Source of the DNA: Caldithrix sp964532875 | Lineage (GTDB): Bacteria > Calditrichota > Calditrichia > Calditrichales > Calditrichaceae | Length of the DNA: 33,707 nucleotides | Direction of reading: 5' to 3' | NCBI GenBank assembly: GCA_964532875.1 | Contig: CAZHIZ010000022.1 | Span: 1 to 33,707 of the forward strand | Part shown: piece by piece, positions 17,832-24,869 of the stretch | Layout of the letters: the number at the start of each line of letters is the position of its first letter | Numbering within the stretch: the first letter of the stretch is position 1 | Program-made: the position numbers and the translations under genes | The notes under the pieces: generated by a model | What the model was told of the DNA's origin: nothing | Seen by the model: the letters and a program-made list of their open reading frames with translations, nothing else | Database searches by the model: none

Positions 17832-17990
17832 ATGGCTAAATGGAGCATTTTACGCGAATATCTTTCGTTTTTAAAGACGCACAAAAAATGGTGGCTATTG
17901 CCCGTGGTTTTGATTCTGATCATCTTAGGACTCATTATTATTCTGGCCCAGGGCAGTGCTTTGGCCCCCTTTATTTACACGTTGTTTTAA
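17832..17990 (+). CDS. Small DUF5989/SxtK-like membrane protein
   Basis: This 52-residue gene is easily missed by ORF callers with a 60-codon cut-off. AAGGAG lies 6 nt before the ATG and it begins 18 bp after the SxtJ-like gene. The protein starts MAKWSILREYLSFLKTHKKW, followed by one strong transmembrane helix (residues about 21-42) and a short tail ending APFIYTLF. This is the usual look of DUF5989 proteins and of SxtK. Its place after a carbamoyltransferase and an SxtJ-like gene makes it the third member of a conserved triad. It is probably a small partner of the SxtJ-like protein in the inner membrane; the function is unknown. Confidence 0.85.
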   Translation: MAKWSILREYLSFLKTHKKWWLLPVVLILIILGLIIILAQGSALAPFIYTLF

Positions 17991-18014
17991 GACAATTTGA
18001 TAGGAATGTGGAGT

Positions 18015-18563
18015 ATGCTTTCTGGTACAATACACAATAAAAAGCAAAGATTCGTGCAAATTTACACGGGTAACGGCAAGGGTAAAACAACCGCCGCCAT
18101 GGGCTTGGCCCTGCGTGCCATCGGAGCCGGCTGGCGGGTTTATTTTGTGCAATTCATGAAAAATTATCCCTATTCCGAACTGTCCGTTTTAAAGCAATTG
18201 GCGCCGCAGCTCACCTTAAAACGCTTCGGCAATGATGCCTTCGTCTTCCAAAAGAAACCGCCGTCGGCCCAACTGCTGGCCGAAATGCAGCGCGGCTGGC
18301 AGGAAGCGCGTCAGGCCATGCTAAGCGGCAAGTACGATTTAATTGTACTGGACGAAATTTGCGTTTCCATTTATTTTAAACTGCTAACGACTTCCCAGGT
18401 GCTGCAATTATTGGATGAACGCCCGGACCATGTGGAACTGGTGCTCACCGGCCGCTACTGCCCCGAGGCGCTTATCGAACGGGCCGATTTGGTGACGGAA
18501 ATGCGTGAGATCAAACATTACTATCAACAGGGAATAACGGCCCGGCGCGGGATTGAAAGTTAA
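18015..18563 (+). CDS. cobO: Cob(I)yrinic acid a,c-diamide adenosyltransferase (CobO/BtuR family)
   Basis: The product has 182 residues. It adenosylates the cobalt of corrinoids to make adenosylcobalamin precursors. The P-loop GNGKGKTTAAMG is at residues 19-30, VLDEICVSIYF matches the family DE(I/V) segment, and LVLTGRYCPEALIERADLVTEM matches the CobO C-terminal signature (usually TGR.AP..LIE.ADLVTEM). Upstream in-frame TTG (17997) and ATG (18006) codons lack ribosome binding sites; the ATG at 18015 has AGGA 9 nt before it. It starts 24 bp after the DUF5989-like gene, so it is probably in the same transcript. There is no room for a cobalamin riboswitch directly upstream, and no other corrinoid gene is in the window. 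Confidence 0.9.
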   Translation: MLSGTIHNKKQRFVQIYTGNGKGKTTAAMGLALRAIGAGWRVYFVQFMKNYPYSELSVLKQLAPQLTLKRFGNDAFVFQKKPPSAQLLAEMQRGWQEARQAMLSGKYDLIVLDEICVSIYFKLLTTSQVLQLLDERPDHVELVLTGRYCPEALIERADLVTEMREIKHYYQQGITARRGIES

Positions 18564-18657
18564 AAATGCCGGAATTGTAAAAATTTCAATCGCATTTAAA
18601 CGCCCACTTTATTAAATTAATAGAGCAAGCTTTCACAATAAACCAAAGGAGAACATT

Positions 18658-19164
18658 ATGCGTGCAATGACCAAAAAAGCACTGGAAGAAGCCTTTGCCG
18701 GCGAATCCATGGCGCACATGAAATACCTGGCTTTTAGCGAAGTGGCCCAAAAAGAAGGCTTTCCGCAAATTGCCAAACTATTCGAAGCCATCGCTTATGC
18801 GGAACGCGTACATGCCACCAACCATGCCAAACAATTGGGTTTAATCAAATCTACGGCCGATAATTTGCAAGCTGCAATCGACGGGGAACATTTTGAAATC
18901 GAAGAAATGTATCCGGCTTACAGTGCGGTAGCCAAGCTGCAGAAAGAAAAAGGCGCCGAACGTTCCATTTATTACGCCGAAGAAGCCGAAAAAATTCATG
19001 AGCAACTTTACAAAGAGGCTCTGGAACAAATGCAAAAAGGTCAGGATATCAATCCGGACGAAATTTACATTTGCCCCATTTGCGGCTACACCCATTTCGG
19101 CAAACCGGAAGAAGACAAGTGCCCGGTGTGCAACCTGCCTGTGGAAAAATTCGTCACTTTTTAA
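18658..19164 (+). CDS. rbr: Rubrerythrin
   Basis: The product has 168 residues. This is a non-haem di-iron peroxidase that protects anaerobes and microaerobes from hydrogen peroxide. The N-terminal ferritin-like four-helix domain carries Glu16 and two ExxH iron-binding motifs (Glu49-His52, Glu111-His114). The C-terminal rubredoxin-like domain binds one iron through CPIC (139-142) and CPVC (155-158). AAGGAG lies 6 nt before the ATG. A 94-bp gap separates it from cobO, so it may have its own promoter. A good terminator follows. Its presence fits an anaerobic or microaerobic lifestyle. Confidence 0.95.
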   Translation: MRAMTKKALEEAFAGESMAHMKYLAFSEVAQKEGFPQIAKLFEAIAYAERVHATNHAKQLGLIKSTADNLQAAIDGEHFEIEEMYPAYSAVAKLQKEKGAERSIYYAEEAEKIHEQLYKEALEQMQKGQDINPDEIYICPICGYTHFGKPEEDKCPVCNLPVEKFVTF

Positions 19165-19199
19165 TTTTCTTCCGTCCGAAATTCAGGCATACCCCTATT

Positions 19200-19246
19200 C
19201 CCGATCGCAAAGCCCGACTATCGGCTTTTGATCGGGATTTTTATTT
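19200..19246 (+). terminator. Intrinsic terminator of rubrerythrin
   Basis: An outer stem CCCGATC/GATCGGG and an inner AGCC/GGCT stem are followed by ATTTTTATTT, about 35 bp after the rubrerythrin stop. Confidence 0.8.
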
Positions 19247-19324
19247 CCGCCGTGGCTCCATTTTATTAACGGCCTGGCTTTTAATTTGCGCTGTTTTTTC
19301 AATATGATTTGCGGCAGGCTCTGA

Positions 19325-19356
19325 AAATTAAAAAGGCCCCACAAAGTTGTGGAGCC
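19325..19356 (-). terminator. Intrinsic terminator of the DUF5916 gene
   Basis: A minus-strand stem GGCTCCACA/TGTGGGGCC (one G-T pair, 4-nt loop) is followed by TTTTTAATTTT. It lies about 160 bp beyond the stop of the minus-strand gene, so the transcript would have a long 3' tail. Confidence 0.75.
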
Positions 19357-19513
19357 GAAGCAAATTAATTGAGGGTTTGATTTTAGGAGGGAGGATAAAT
19401 TCTATCTCAATTATCTTTTCTCCTTTGACGCATCATCATCTTATTTGTCAATAAAATAACAAAAATTATAGGCAAATGTCAAGCATTTTTGCAAAAATCA
19501 ATCTTTTTCTTTT

Positions 19514-22162
19514 TCAGATAGAAAACCAATAATTTAATTTTATCAGAAATACATTATCGCTTTCCGTTTTGGTGAACAAATTTTGGAAATCGGGCAGCAA
19601 ATCGAAACGCCCGTTATTTTCGAAACCCGAACGGTTCTGCGTCCAGACCAAAAACAAGGTGGAACCGGGGCGATATTCCCAGCGGACAACCAGATTGGAA
19701 CGGAATTCCTTAATGTTAAAATCCGGTAGGCCGAAAGAATAGTCGCTTTGTCCGTCGCCGTTTTCATCGATTTCGTAGATTTTATTATCCCGGTCAAAAT
19801 GTATTTGCCGGCCTGTAAACTCGCGATAGCGCCCCGCGCCTTTGCCTCGCGGATTGGTAATACGTTTGAAGTGGTTGTATTTACCCGTGGCAATAAACGG
19901 CTGTCCGTAATATTGAATGGAAAGACGGGGCGTCGGGCTGTAATTGATCCGCAAAATACTGCCAAACGTGTGACGCAGTATGCGGGCAAAAAGGTAGCGC
20001 GGCGTACCGTTAACATACGGCGTACCCACATACTGCAAGTTTTCGATCGTAAAATTGTAAAAGGGCCGCAAAAGCACATTTAAGCGATTGCTGATTTTCG
20101 CGGACAAACCGGTGCTAACATTGTACGATTTGGAAATGCGGTCGTCATCCAGATGAACATTGACCGAGGCTCCCAATTGCTGATCCTTACGCTGATCTGT
20201 GAAGCCGTGCATCCAGATATTCCAGCTTCCCGTTTTGCGGGTTAATGGGCCGCCGCGAAGCAGCGAGGGACTGAATCCGCCGGCATCGCGATTGACGCCG
20301 AGATAAAATCCCCAATAATTCAAAAAGGTGGCACCACCGTTAATATTGCCCCCCAACCCCAGACGGTCGCCGCCGTAATCCATAATGCGCCACAGGTTGG
20401 AATTAACCGATATGCGTTTAAAAATACCAACGGGATTATTGATGCGGTAACCGACCCAAACGTACGACATAATTTGATCGGCATTGCGTAAAAAGCCCAA
20501 ATCATTCAATTCCAAACCGGGCGAACGCCACAGAGCCCCGACCGCGATGCGCCAACGGCCGTTGCCGACCCGACCGATGTTGAACGTGCCGCCGTTGCCG
20601 GATAGTGTTGTTCGTGTGCTGTCGTAATGGAGATAGGCGGCGTCCGGTCGTTGGAAATAATGGGCCGATGATTCCTGAATGCGTCGCAAAGCGCGGGCAT
20701 CACCTTGCAAATAACTGCCGAAGACTTTTAAACTTAAAAAATACGTTTTATTATCCCATTGGTGGCGAAAATCCAACCCGCCCGAATAAGCCGAACGCAC
20801 CAAAAATTTCAGGTAATCGTGGCGAATGTCCCGATTGGTGGAAGTTAATATGCCGCCGACGGAGGTATTCCCGTTATTAAAATCTTTTTGTAAGCGCGAA
20901 ACAAAGTAATTGGTTAACGGTTCCACCTCAACTTTGCTTTTTTTGCCCCGGTAAGCCAACCGAGCGTATTCCCGGGCGGTTAAGGCATCCAAAAGACCGA
21001 TGGACCAGCCTTTTTGTGTTTTGCCGCTGATTTTGGCCGCCCCCAAAATACGCGTTTGATCCGGCATGTGCAGATAATCGGCCTGAAAACCGTCGCTGCT
21101 GCTGGGATAATAATGGGGGCTGCGCCCGATTCTACGGGAATAAAAAATCTTTTCCTGAGCCATGTCACCGTCACCCAGGGCCAGAGGAAATTGAAAAATA
21201 TTTTTCCCTTCAATGAAAAAGGGGCGCTTCTCTTCAAAAAATGTTTCATAGGCCGTTAAATTGACCTGCGAAGGGTCCGCTTCCACCTGACCGAAATCGG
21301 GATTGACCGTAAAATCCGCCGTTAAATCGCTTGTCAAGCCGATTTTACCATCGAGACCGGTATTCAAATTAAAATCGCGTCCGGAGGCAAAAGGATTGCC
21401 TTCCTGAGCCGGATAGGTGTGGAAATTACTGACGGCATAGGGTAACAGTTCGATACGCAAGGGCATTTTAATCCCGCGAATGCCCTTTAAAATGCCGAAG
21501 TAGGAAACCATGCCGGCCGCATCTTTGGGAATGTATTGCCACATGTCGTCTTCTTGCTTGCGGAAAATGTGGCGCATGATCTGAAAGCCCCACACCTGCT
21601 CCGTTTTATCGGCAAAGCGAATTTGATTAAAGGGAATACGCATTTCGGCAACCCAACCGGAATCGGTAATCGATGTTTTTACCTGCCACACCGGGTCCCA
21701 GCTTTCATCCTGCCGATCGCCGTCTTCGGAGATGATCATATCGTATTTGACCCCGGCAGCATTCACGCCAAAGACAAACGCCGTGCGGTGGTCGTAATAA
21801 CTGTCCAGAGCCACGGCTAACATATCGCTGTTCTTCACATCATCGCGGCGTGAAAGACGATGTTCGATTTTGGATGGTTGCGAATCATAAGCCATGATGG
21901 CCACGTAAAGATTTTTATCATCGTACAAAATTTTAAAATGGGTTTTTTCCGTGGGCGGAATGTTTTCGATGGGATTAATTTGCACGAAGGTATCCTGGTA
22001 GGGTACCTGTTTCCATTGCGGGTCATTTAGCTTCCCGTCTATTTTCGGTGCTCCGCCGGTAAGACGCCGGGCCCAACAAACCTTTTTGCGGGGCATGCTT
22101 GCCCCCTGAGATAGTGCCGCCAAAAAGCCAATCAACATGACCGTAATAATAAATCCTTTCAT
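19514..22162 (-). CDS. DUF5916 outer-membrane protein with N-terminal CBM9-like domain
   Basis: The product has 882 residues with a signal peptide (residues 1-20, ending SQGAS). Residues about 30-230 match a carbohydrate-binding family 9-like beta sandwich (APKIDGKLNDPQWKQ, YDDKNLYVAIMAYD, WVAEMRIPFNQIRF). The rest fits DUF5916, with the characteristic FEEKRPFFIEGKNIFQFP, IFYSRRIGR and TADFTVNPDFGQVEADPSQVNL segments, and then many alternating beta strands ending in YWFSI, consistent with a large outer-membrane barrel. The family is widespread in the FCB group and often associated with degradation of external substrates, but its reaction is unknown. AAGGA lies 5 nt before the ATG. A 245-bp spacer separates it from the WD40 gene upstream, so it is probably a separate transcript. 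Confidence 0.85.
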   Translation of the reverse strand: MKGFIITVMLIGFLAALSQGASMPRKKVCWARRLTGGAPKIDGKLNDPQWKQVPYQDTFVQINPIENIPPTEKTHFKILYDDKNLYVAIMAYDSQPSKIEHRLSRRDDVKNSDMLAVALDSYYDHRTAFVFGVNAAGVKYDMIISEDGDRQDESWDPVWQVKTSITDSGWVAEMRIPFNQIRFADKTEQVWGFQIMRHIFRKQEDDMWQYIPKDAAGMVSYFGILKGIRGIKMPLRIELLPYAVSNFHTYPAQEGNPFASGRDFNLNTGLDGKIGLTSDLTADFTVNPDFGQVEADPSQVNLTAYETFFEEKRPFFIEGKNIFQFPLALGDGDMAQEKIFYSRRIGRSPHYYPSSSDGFQADYLHMPDQTRILGAAKISGKTQKGWSIGLLDALTAREYARLAYRGKKSKVEVEPLTNYFVSRLQKDFNNGNTSVGGILTSTNRDIRHDYLKFLVRSAYSGGLDFRHQWDNKTYFLSLKVFGSYLQGDARALRRIQESSAHYFQRPDAAYLHYDSTRTTLSGNGGTFNIGRVGNGRWRIAVGALWRSPGLELNDLGFLRNADQIMSYVWVGYRINNPVGIFKRISVNSNLWRIMDYGGDRLGLGGNINGGATFLNYWGFYLGVNRDAGGFSPSLLRGGPLTRKTGSWNIWMHGFTDQRKDQQLGASVNVHLDDDRISKSYNVSTGLSAKISNRLNVLLRPFYNFTIENLQYVGTPYVNGTPRYLFARILRHTFGSILRINYSPTPRLSIQYYGQPFIATGKYNHFKRITNPRGKGAGRYREFTGRQIHFDRDNKIYEIDENGDGQSDYSFGLPDFNIKEFRSNLVVRWEYRPGSTLFLVWTQNRSGFENNGRFDLLPDFQNLFTKTESDNVFLIKLNYWFSI

Positions 22163-22407
22163 TGCATCCTTCCTGTTAAAAATCCGAATTCCACGATGAT
22201 AGTAAAAATTACGAAGTTCGCTTAAAAAGGTTGCTTCGGATTTTAGTCAAACCCGCACCGTATGTAATCGGTGGGAAACGATCAAATCTCTGAATTAAGG
22301 AAGGTTAAGCGGAAAGAGTCCTGATCTGCAACCCGTTTCCACAGAACGGACGGCACGTCCTGAAATCTTTGTCAAAAAGAAAGAAACAGCGGGTGCAGCC
22401 ATTCAAA

Positions 22408-23829
22408 CTAAAAGTTTTTAAGCGCTATGGGTTGCAGCGTTTCGTAAGTAATGGCGTACTGTTTGTAAGGTGGTTTAATGATGAAAATAAAATTCCCTTT
22501 TAAGGATTTGCCCGGCGCAATGCGTCTTTTAAAATAGGCTTTGGGCGAAAGGGCCACGTAATGCTCCAGCCCCACGCAATGAAAACGTGTTTGATCCGGT
22601 GCGATTAAAAATAAATTGGAAGAAAAGAAAATATTGTCGGCTAAGCCGGTATTTTTAATCTCGGCATTGACTTTAATCAATCGGGTTTTGGTATCCGATA
22701 CATTGTATTCCTCGCCGCCCGCTTTGAAAGAACGGGCATAGTGTACGCTTTTAATCGTCAAACGCCAGGGATTTTTCATGGCGATCTTTAAAGAGCCCAG
22801 ACGTTTTTCCGGTAATTTGCTCTTTACATTCCAGATGACTAACGTCCCGTCTTCCGAACCGGAAATCAATTTACGCCCGGAATCCGCAAAGGAGAGCGCA
22901 TTGACCGTTAAAAAGTGTCCGAAAAAGGATCCTTGCAAATCGCCCTGCGGCCAGCGCCACAACTTGATCGACTTATCCATGGAGCCCGTCGCAACTAATC
23001 GGCCGTTCTGTGAAACGGCCAGTGAGGTAACGGGAGCATGATGATTTTTTGGTAAAAGCCGCATTTGCCCGGAACGCCAATTGCCCATCCACACATTTTC
23101 ACCGTAAGAAGCGACCAGGCCCTGCTCGCCCACAAAGGCGACCTGCCGTTCACCATCACGCCCGGTTTTGTAAGCGGGCAAAGCAACCGAGGCTATCGTC
23201 TTCATGGTACGAGCGTCAAGAATACGAATGCGCCCATCCTTAAAAAGAGCCAATAAGGGTTTTTGCGCATCAACGTTAAGAGCAACTGCATTTCCGGAGA
23301 AAAGCGAGAGAACCCGAAATTGTGCCTTATGGGGTTCAAAACGGAACAGTTCGTTGGTGCCGCGCCCTAAAAAGAGCTTTAAAGGAAAGCAGTATTTAAA
23401 TTGCTTCACATCATGCAAAAGCGTGGAGACACTATGTTCGATGCCTAAATTTTTAGTTGAAATACGAAAAAAAACACCACCCCGGCAAGCCACCCAACAG
23501 ACATCCCGCTGCCCGGTAAAGCCCATTTTGCGCGGTAAGTGCGGCAATTTTTTGGAAGCGAGGGCCCATCCGGAATCGGCATTCCACAGAATAAGCACAC
23601 TATCGCGTCCCACGGACAAAATACGATGGGCATCCAAGGGAAGCACATCCAACACCCCTTTATGGTGATAGGGATAGGCTAATGTACTTTTTTGCTTGCG
23701 GCCGATGTTCCCTGCGTTTTCTTTTTTGTGGGCAGAGCAGGCACTGCTCAAGAAAATACCTGCCGGTAAAATCACAAGTAAAATGAAAATCCGTCGCATT
23801 TGCCGCAAACAACTTCGATTACAAGGCAT
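22408..23829 (-). CDS. WD40-repeat lipoprotein with C-terminal Ig-like domain (last gene of the pseudocaspase operon)
   Basis: The product has 473 residues. The ATG at 23829 has AGGA 5 nt upstream, right after the stop of the previous gene (16 bp). A longer frame from a TTG at 23874 would overlap that gene and lacks a site, and a shorter start at 23799 is possible. A hydrophobic segment ends in lipobox LSSAC (Cys31), predicting an envelope lipoprotein. Clear WD40 units include HHKGVLDVLPLD...ILWN, APVTSLAVSQNGRLVATGSM and VNALSFADSGRKLISGSEDG; the middle is more diverged, but the size fits one seven-bladed propeller. The last 110 residues look like a separate Ig-like domain (LIKVNAEIKNTG...) of the DUF4352 kind. 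It may be a scaffold or docking subunit for the membrane channel (inference). Confidence 0.85.
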   Translation of the reverse strand: MPCNRSCLRQMRRIFILLVILPAGIFLSSACSAHKKENAGNIGRKQKSTLAYPYHHKGVLDVLPLDAHRILSVGRDSVLILWNADSGWALASKKLPHLPRKMGFTGQRDVCWVACRGGVFFRISTKNLGIEHSVSTLLHDVKQFKYCFPLKLFLGRGTNELFRFEPHKAQFRVLSLFSGNAVALNVDAQKPLLALFKDGRIRILDARTMKTIASVALPAYKTGRDGERQVAFVGEQGLVASYGENVWMGNWRSGQMRLLPKNHHAPVTSLAVSQNGRLVATGSMDKSIKLWRWPQGDLQGSFFGHFLTVNALSFADSGRKLISGSEDGTLVIWNVKSKLPEKRLGSLKIAMKNPWRLTIKSVHYARSFKAGGEEYNVSDTKTRLIKVNAEIKNTGLADNIFFSSNLFLIAPDQTRFHCVGLEHYVALSPKAYFKRRIAPGKSLKGNFIFIIKPPYKQYAITYETLQPIALKNF

Positions 23830-23845
23830 TACTTTCCTACAAAGC

Positions 23846-24379
23846 TTAATCCACAATTTTTGTTTCTTCACCAAAGGGTGAAAACAGAATCACTTCATCT
23901 TCCGGTTTGGGAGTCCAACCCACATCCACGTTCTTTTCCCAGGCCAGCTTGCGTGCTTCCCGAAAAATTTCGTAGCTATCGGAGCGCACAATAAAAAAAA
24001 TAAACTGCTTTTGGGGATTTAAAGATTTCAAAATGCGATGAAACAAGGAATTCGGTCGGCGGATTTCGGTAATACTTTCGCCTTCCACCCCCGGCTTAGG
24101 CAGTAACACTTCCTGAAAGGCCGCAAATGTACGCAGATAATATCGGTTTTGGTCGATCGTAACGGGAAACACCTCTCCGTTTCGGCATTCGAAAATAACA
24201 CTTTTTTTAGGCGTGTTGTAAACCATGGGAGTTTGAAAAACAAACTCCTTGGTGCGTAAGGACAAACTGCTGATTATCCCGATGATAATCAACATGCCTA
24301 CAATATTGGTCACAATGTCCATTAGAGAATCGATGTTAAAAATAAAATCGCTTCCGGAACGCTTACCTCGCCTGGCCAT
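23846..24379 (-). CDS. ExbD/TolR-like membrane protein with conserved Asp
   Basis: The product has 177 residues. The ATG at 24379 is chosen over 24412 because it has AGGA 8 nt upstream and starts 5 bp after the previous stop. A short basic cytoplasmic N-terminus leads into DFIFNIDSLMDIVTNIVGML and one transmembrane helix (about 15-40). Asp21 sits where ExbD/TolR proteins carry the proton-coupling aspartate. A periplasmic domain of about 130 residues follows. In ExbB-ExbD type motors such a subunit uses the proton gradient to move its periplasmic part. It is the third partner after an ExbB-like gene and an Asp-less ExbD-like gene. No TonB or OmpA-type peptidoglycan-binding domain is attached. 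Confidence 0.8.
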   Translation of the reverse strand: MARRGKRSGSDFIFNIDSLMDIVTNIVGMLIIIGIISSLSLRTKEFVFQTPMVYNTPKKSVIFECRNGEVFPVTIDQNRYYLRTFAAFQEVLLPKPGVEGESITEIRRPNSLFHRILKSLNPQKQFIFFIVRSDSYEIFREARKLAWEKNVDVGWTPKPEDEVILFSPFGEETKIVD

Positions 24380-24384
24380 GTGCT

Positions 24385-24855
24385 TTATCCTTTTTTTGCC
24401 TGTAAACGCCAACTTTTATTAAAGGGCTCGTAACCCACATCAATGGCTTGCCCTTTATTTTTACCGTTGATTTGTTGAATAAGATGGTAGGCCTTCCGAA
24501 AGGTACGCTCGCTGCCCGGATAAATGGCAAAAACGATGTACAGACTGTCGGCTTCTTGCTTAATTGTCTGCAAAAATTTAAAATAGTCCCCCCGGGGATT
24601 TTCAATGGCCTCGTACGGCACTTTTTCCTGATCCTGCACCAGAATCAGATAGTCGCTGTGGCATTCCACATAGGCCGGATGTTTTTTAACCGTAAGGGCC
24701 TGATCCCGTGATTTGACCACAATGCTTGGTGCCAAAATCGAGACCACCCCGATGGAAACGATAATAAACGACAGCACACCTGCCGTACACGTCAGAATAC
24801 TCAAAAAAGGAAAAAGCGAAGGCGCGAACCCATCCGTTTGCTTTTTTTTACGCAT
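24385..24855 (-). CDS. ExbD/TolR-like membrane protein lacking the conserved Asp
   Basis: The product has 156 residues and the same plan as its neighbour: a basic N-terminus (MRKKKQTDG), one transmembrane helix (about 18-44) and a periplasmic domain ending with the motif IDVGYEPF, which parallels VDVGWTPK in the next gene. The two are probably diverged duplicates. At the position of the proton-relay aspartate this protein has Ser19 (PFLSILTC). The gene lies 14 bp after the ExbB-like gene with only a weak GGTGA ribosome site, and 5 bp before the next gene. It may form a heterodimer with the Asp-bearing copy inside the ExbB-like ring (inference). Confidence 0.75.
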   Translation of the reverse strand: MRKKKQTDGFAPSLFPFLSILTCTAGVLSFIIVSIGVVSILAPSIVVKSRDQALTVKKHPAYVECHSDYLILVQDQEKVPYEAIENPRGDYFKFLQTIKQEADSLYIVFAIYPGSERTFRKAYHLIQQINGKNKGQAIDVGYEPFNKSWRLQAKKG

Positions 24856-24869
24856 CGTTCACCCGTTAC

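Larger units (their letters stand above)
19165..19513. other. Convergent intergenic region with two terminators
   Basis: This 349-bp stretch between converging genes contains no plausible gene. It holds the rubrerythrin terminator, a minus-strand terminator for the DUF5916 gene, and a 7-bp inverted repeat (AATTGAG at 19367-19373 with CTCAATT at 19406-19412) around a purine-rich stretch of unknown meaning. Confidence 0.6.

Noticed and set aside
17991..18014. Cobalamin riboswitch in front of cobO
   Set aside because: Only 24 bp separate it from the upstream gene, with no B12-box-like sequence.
22163..22407. Riboswitch or small RNA between the WD40 and DUF5916 genes
   Set aside because: Two short hairpins (such as GGACG/CGTCC at 22348-22360) exist, but the sequence matches no riboswitch core that I recognise, and no terminator-like end is seen.
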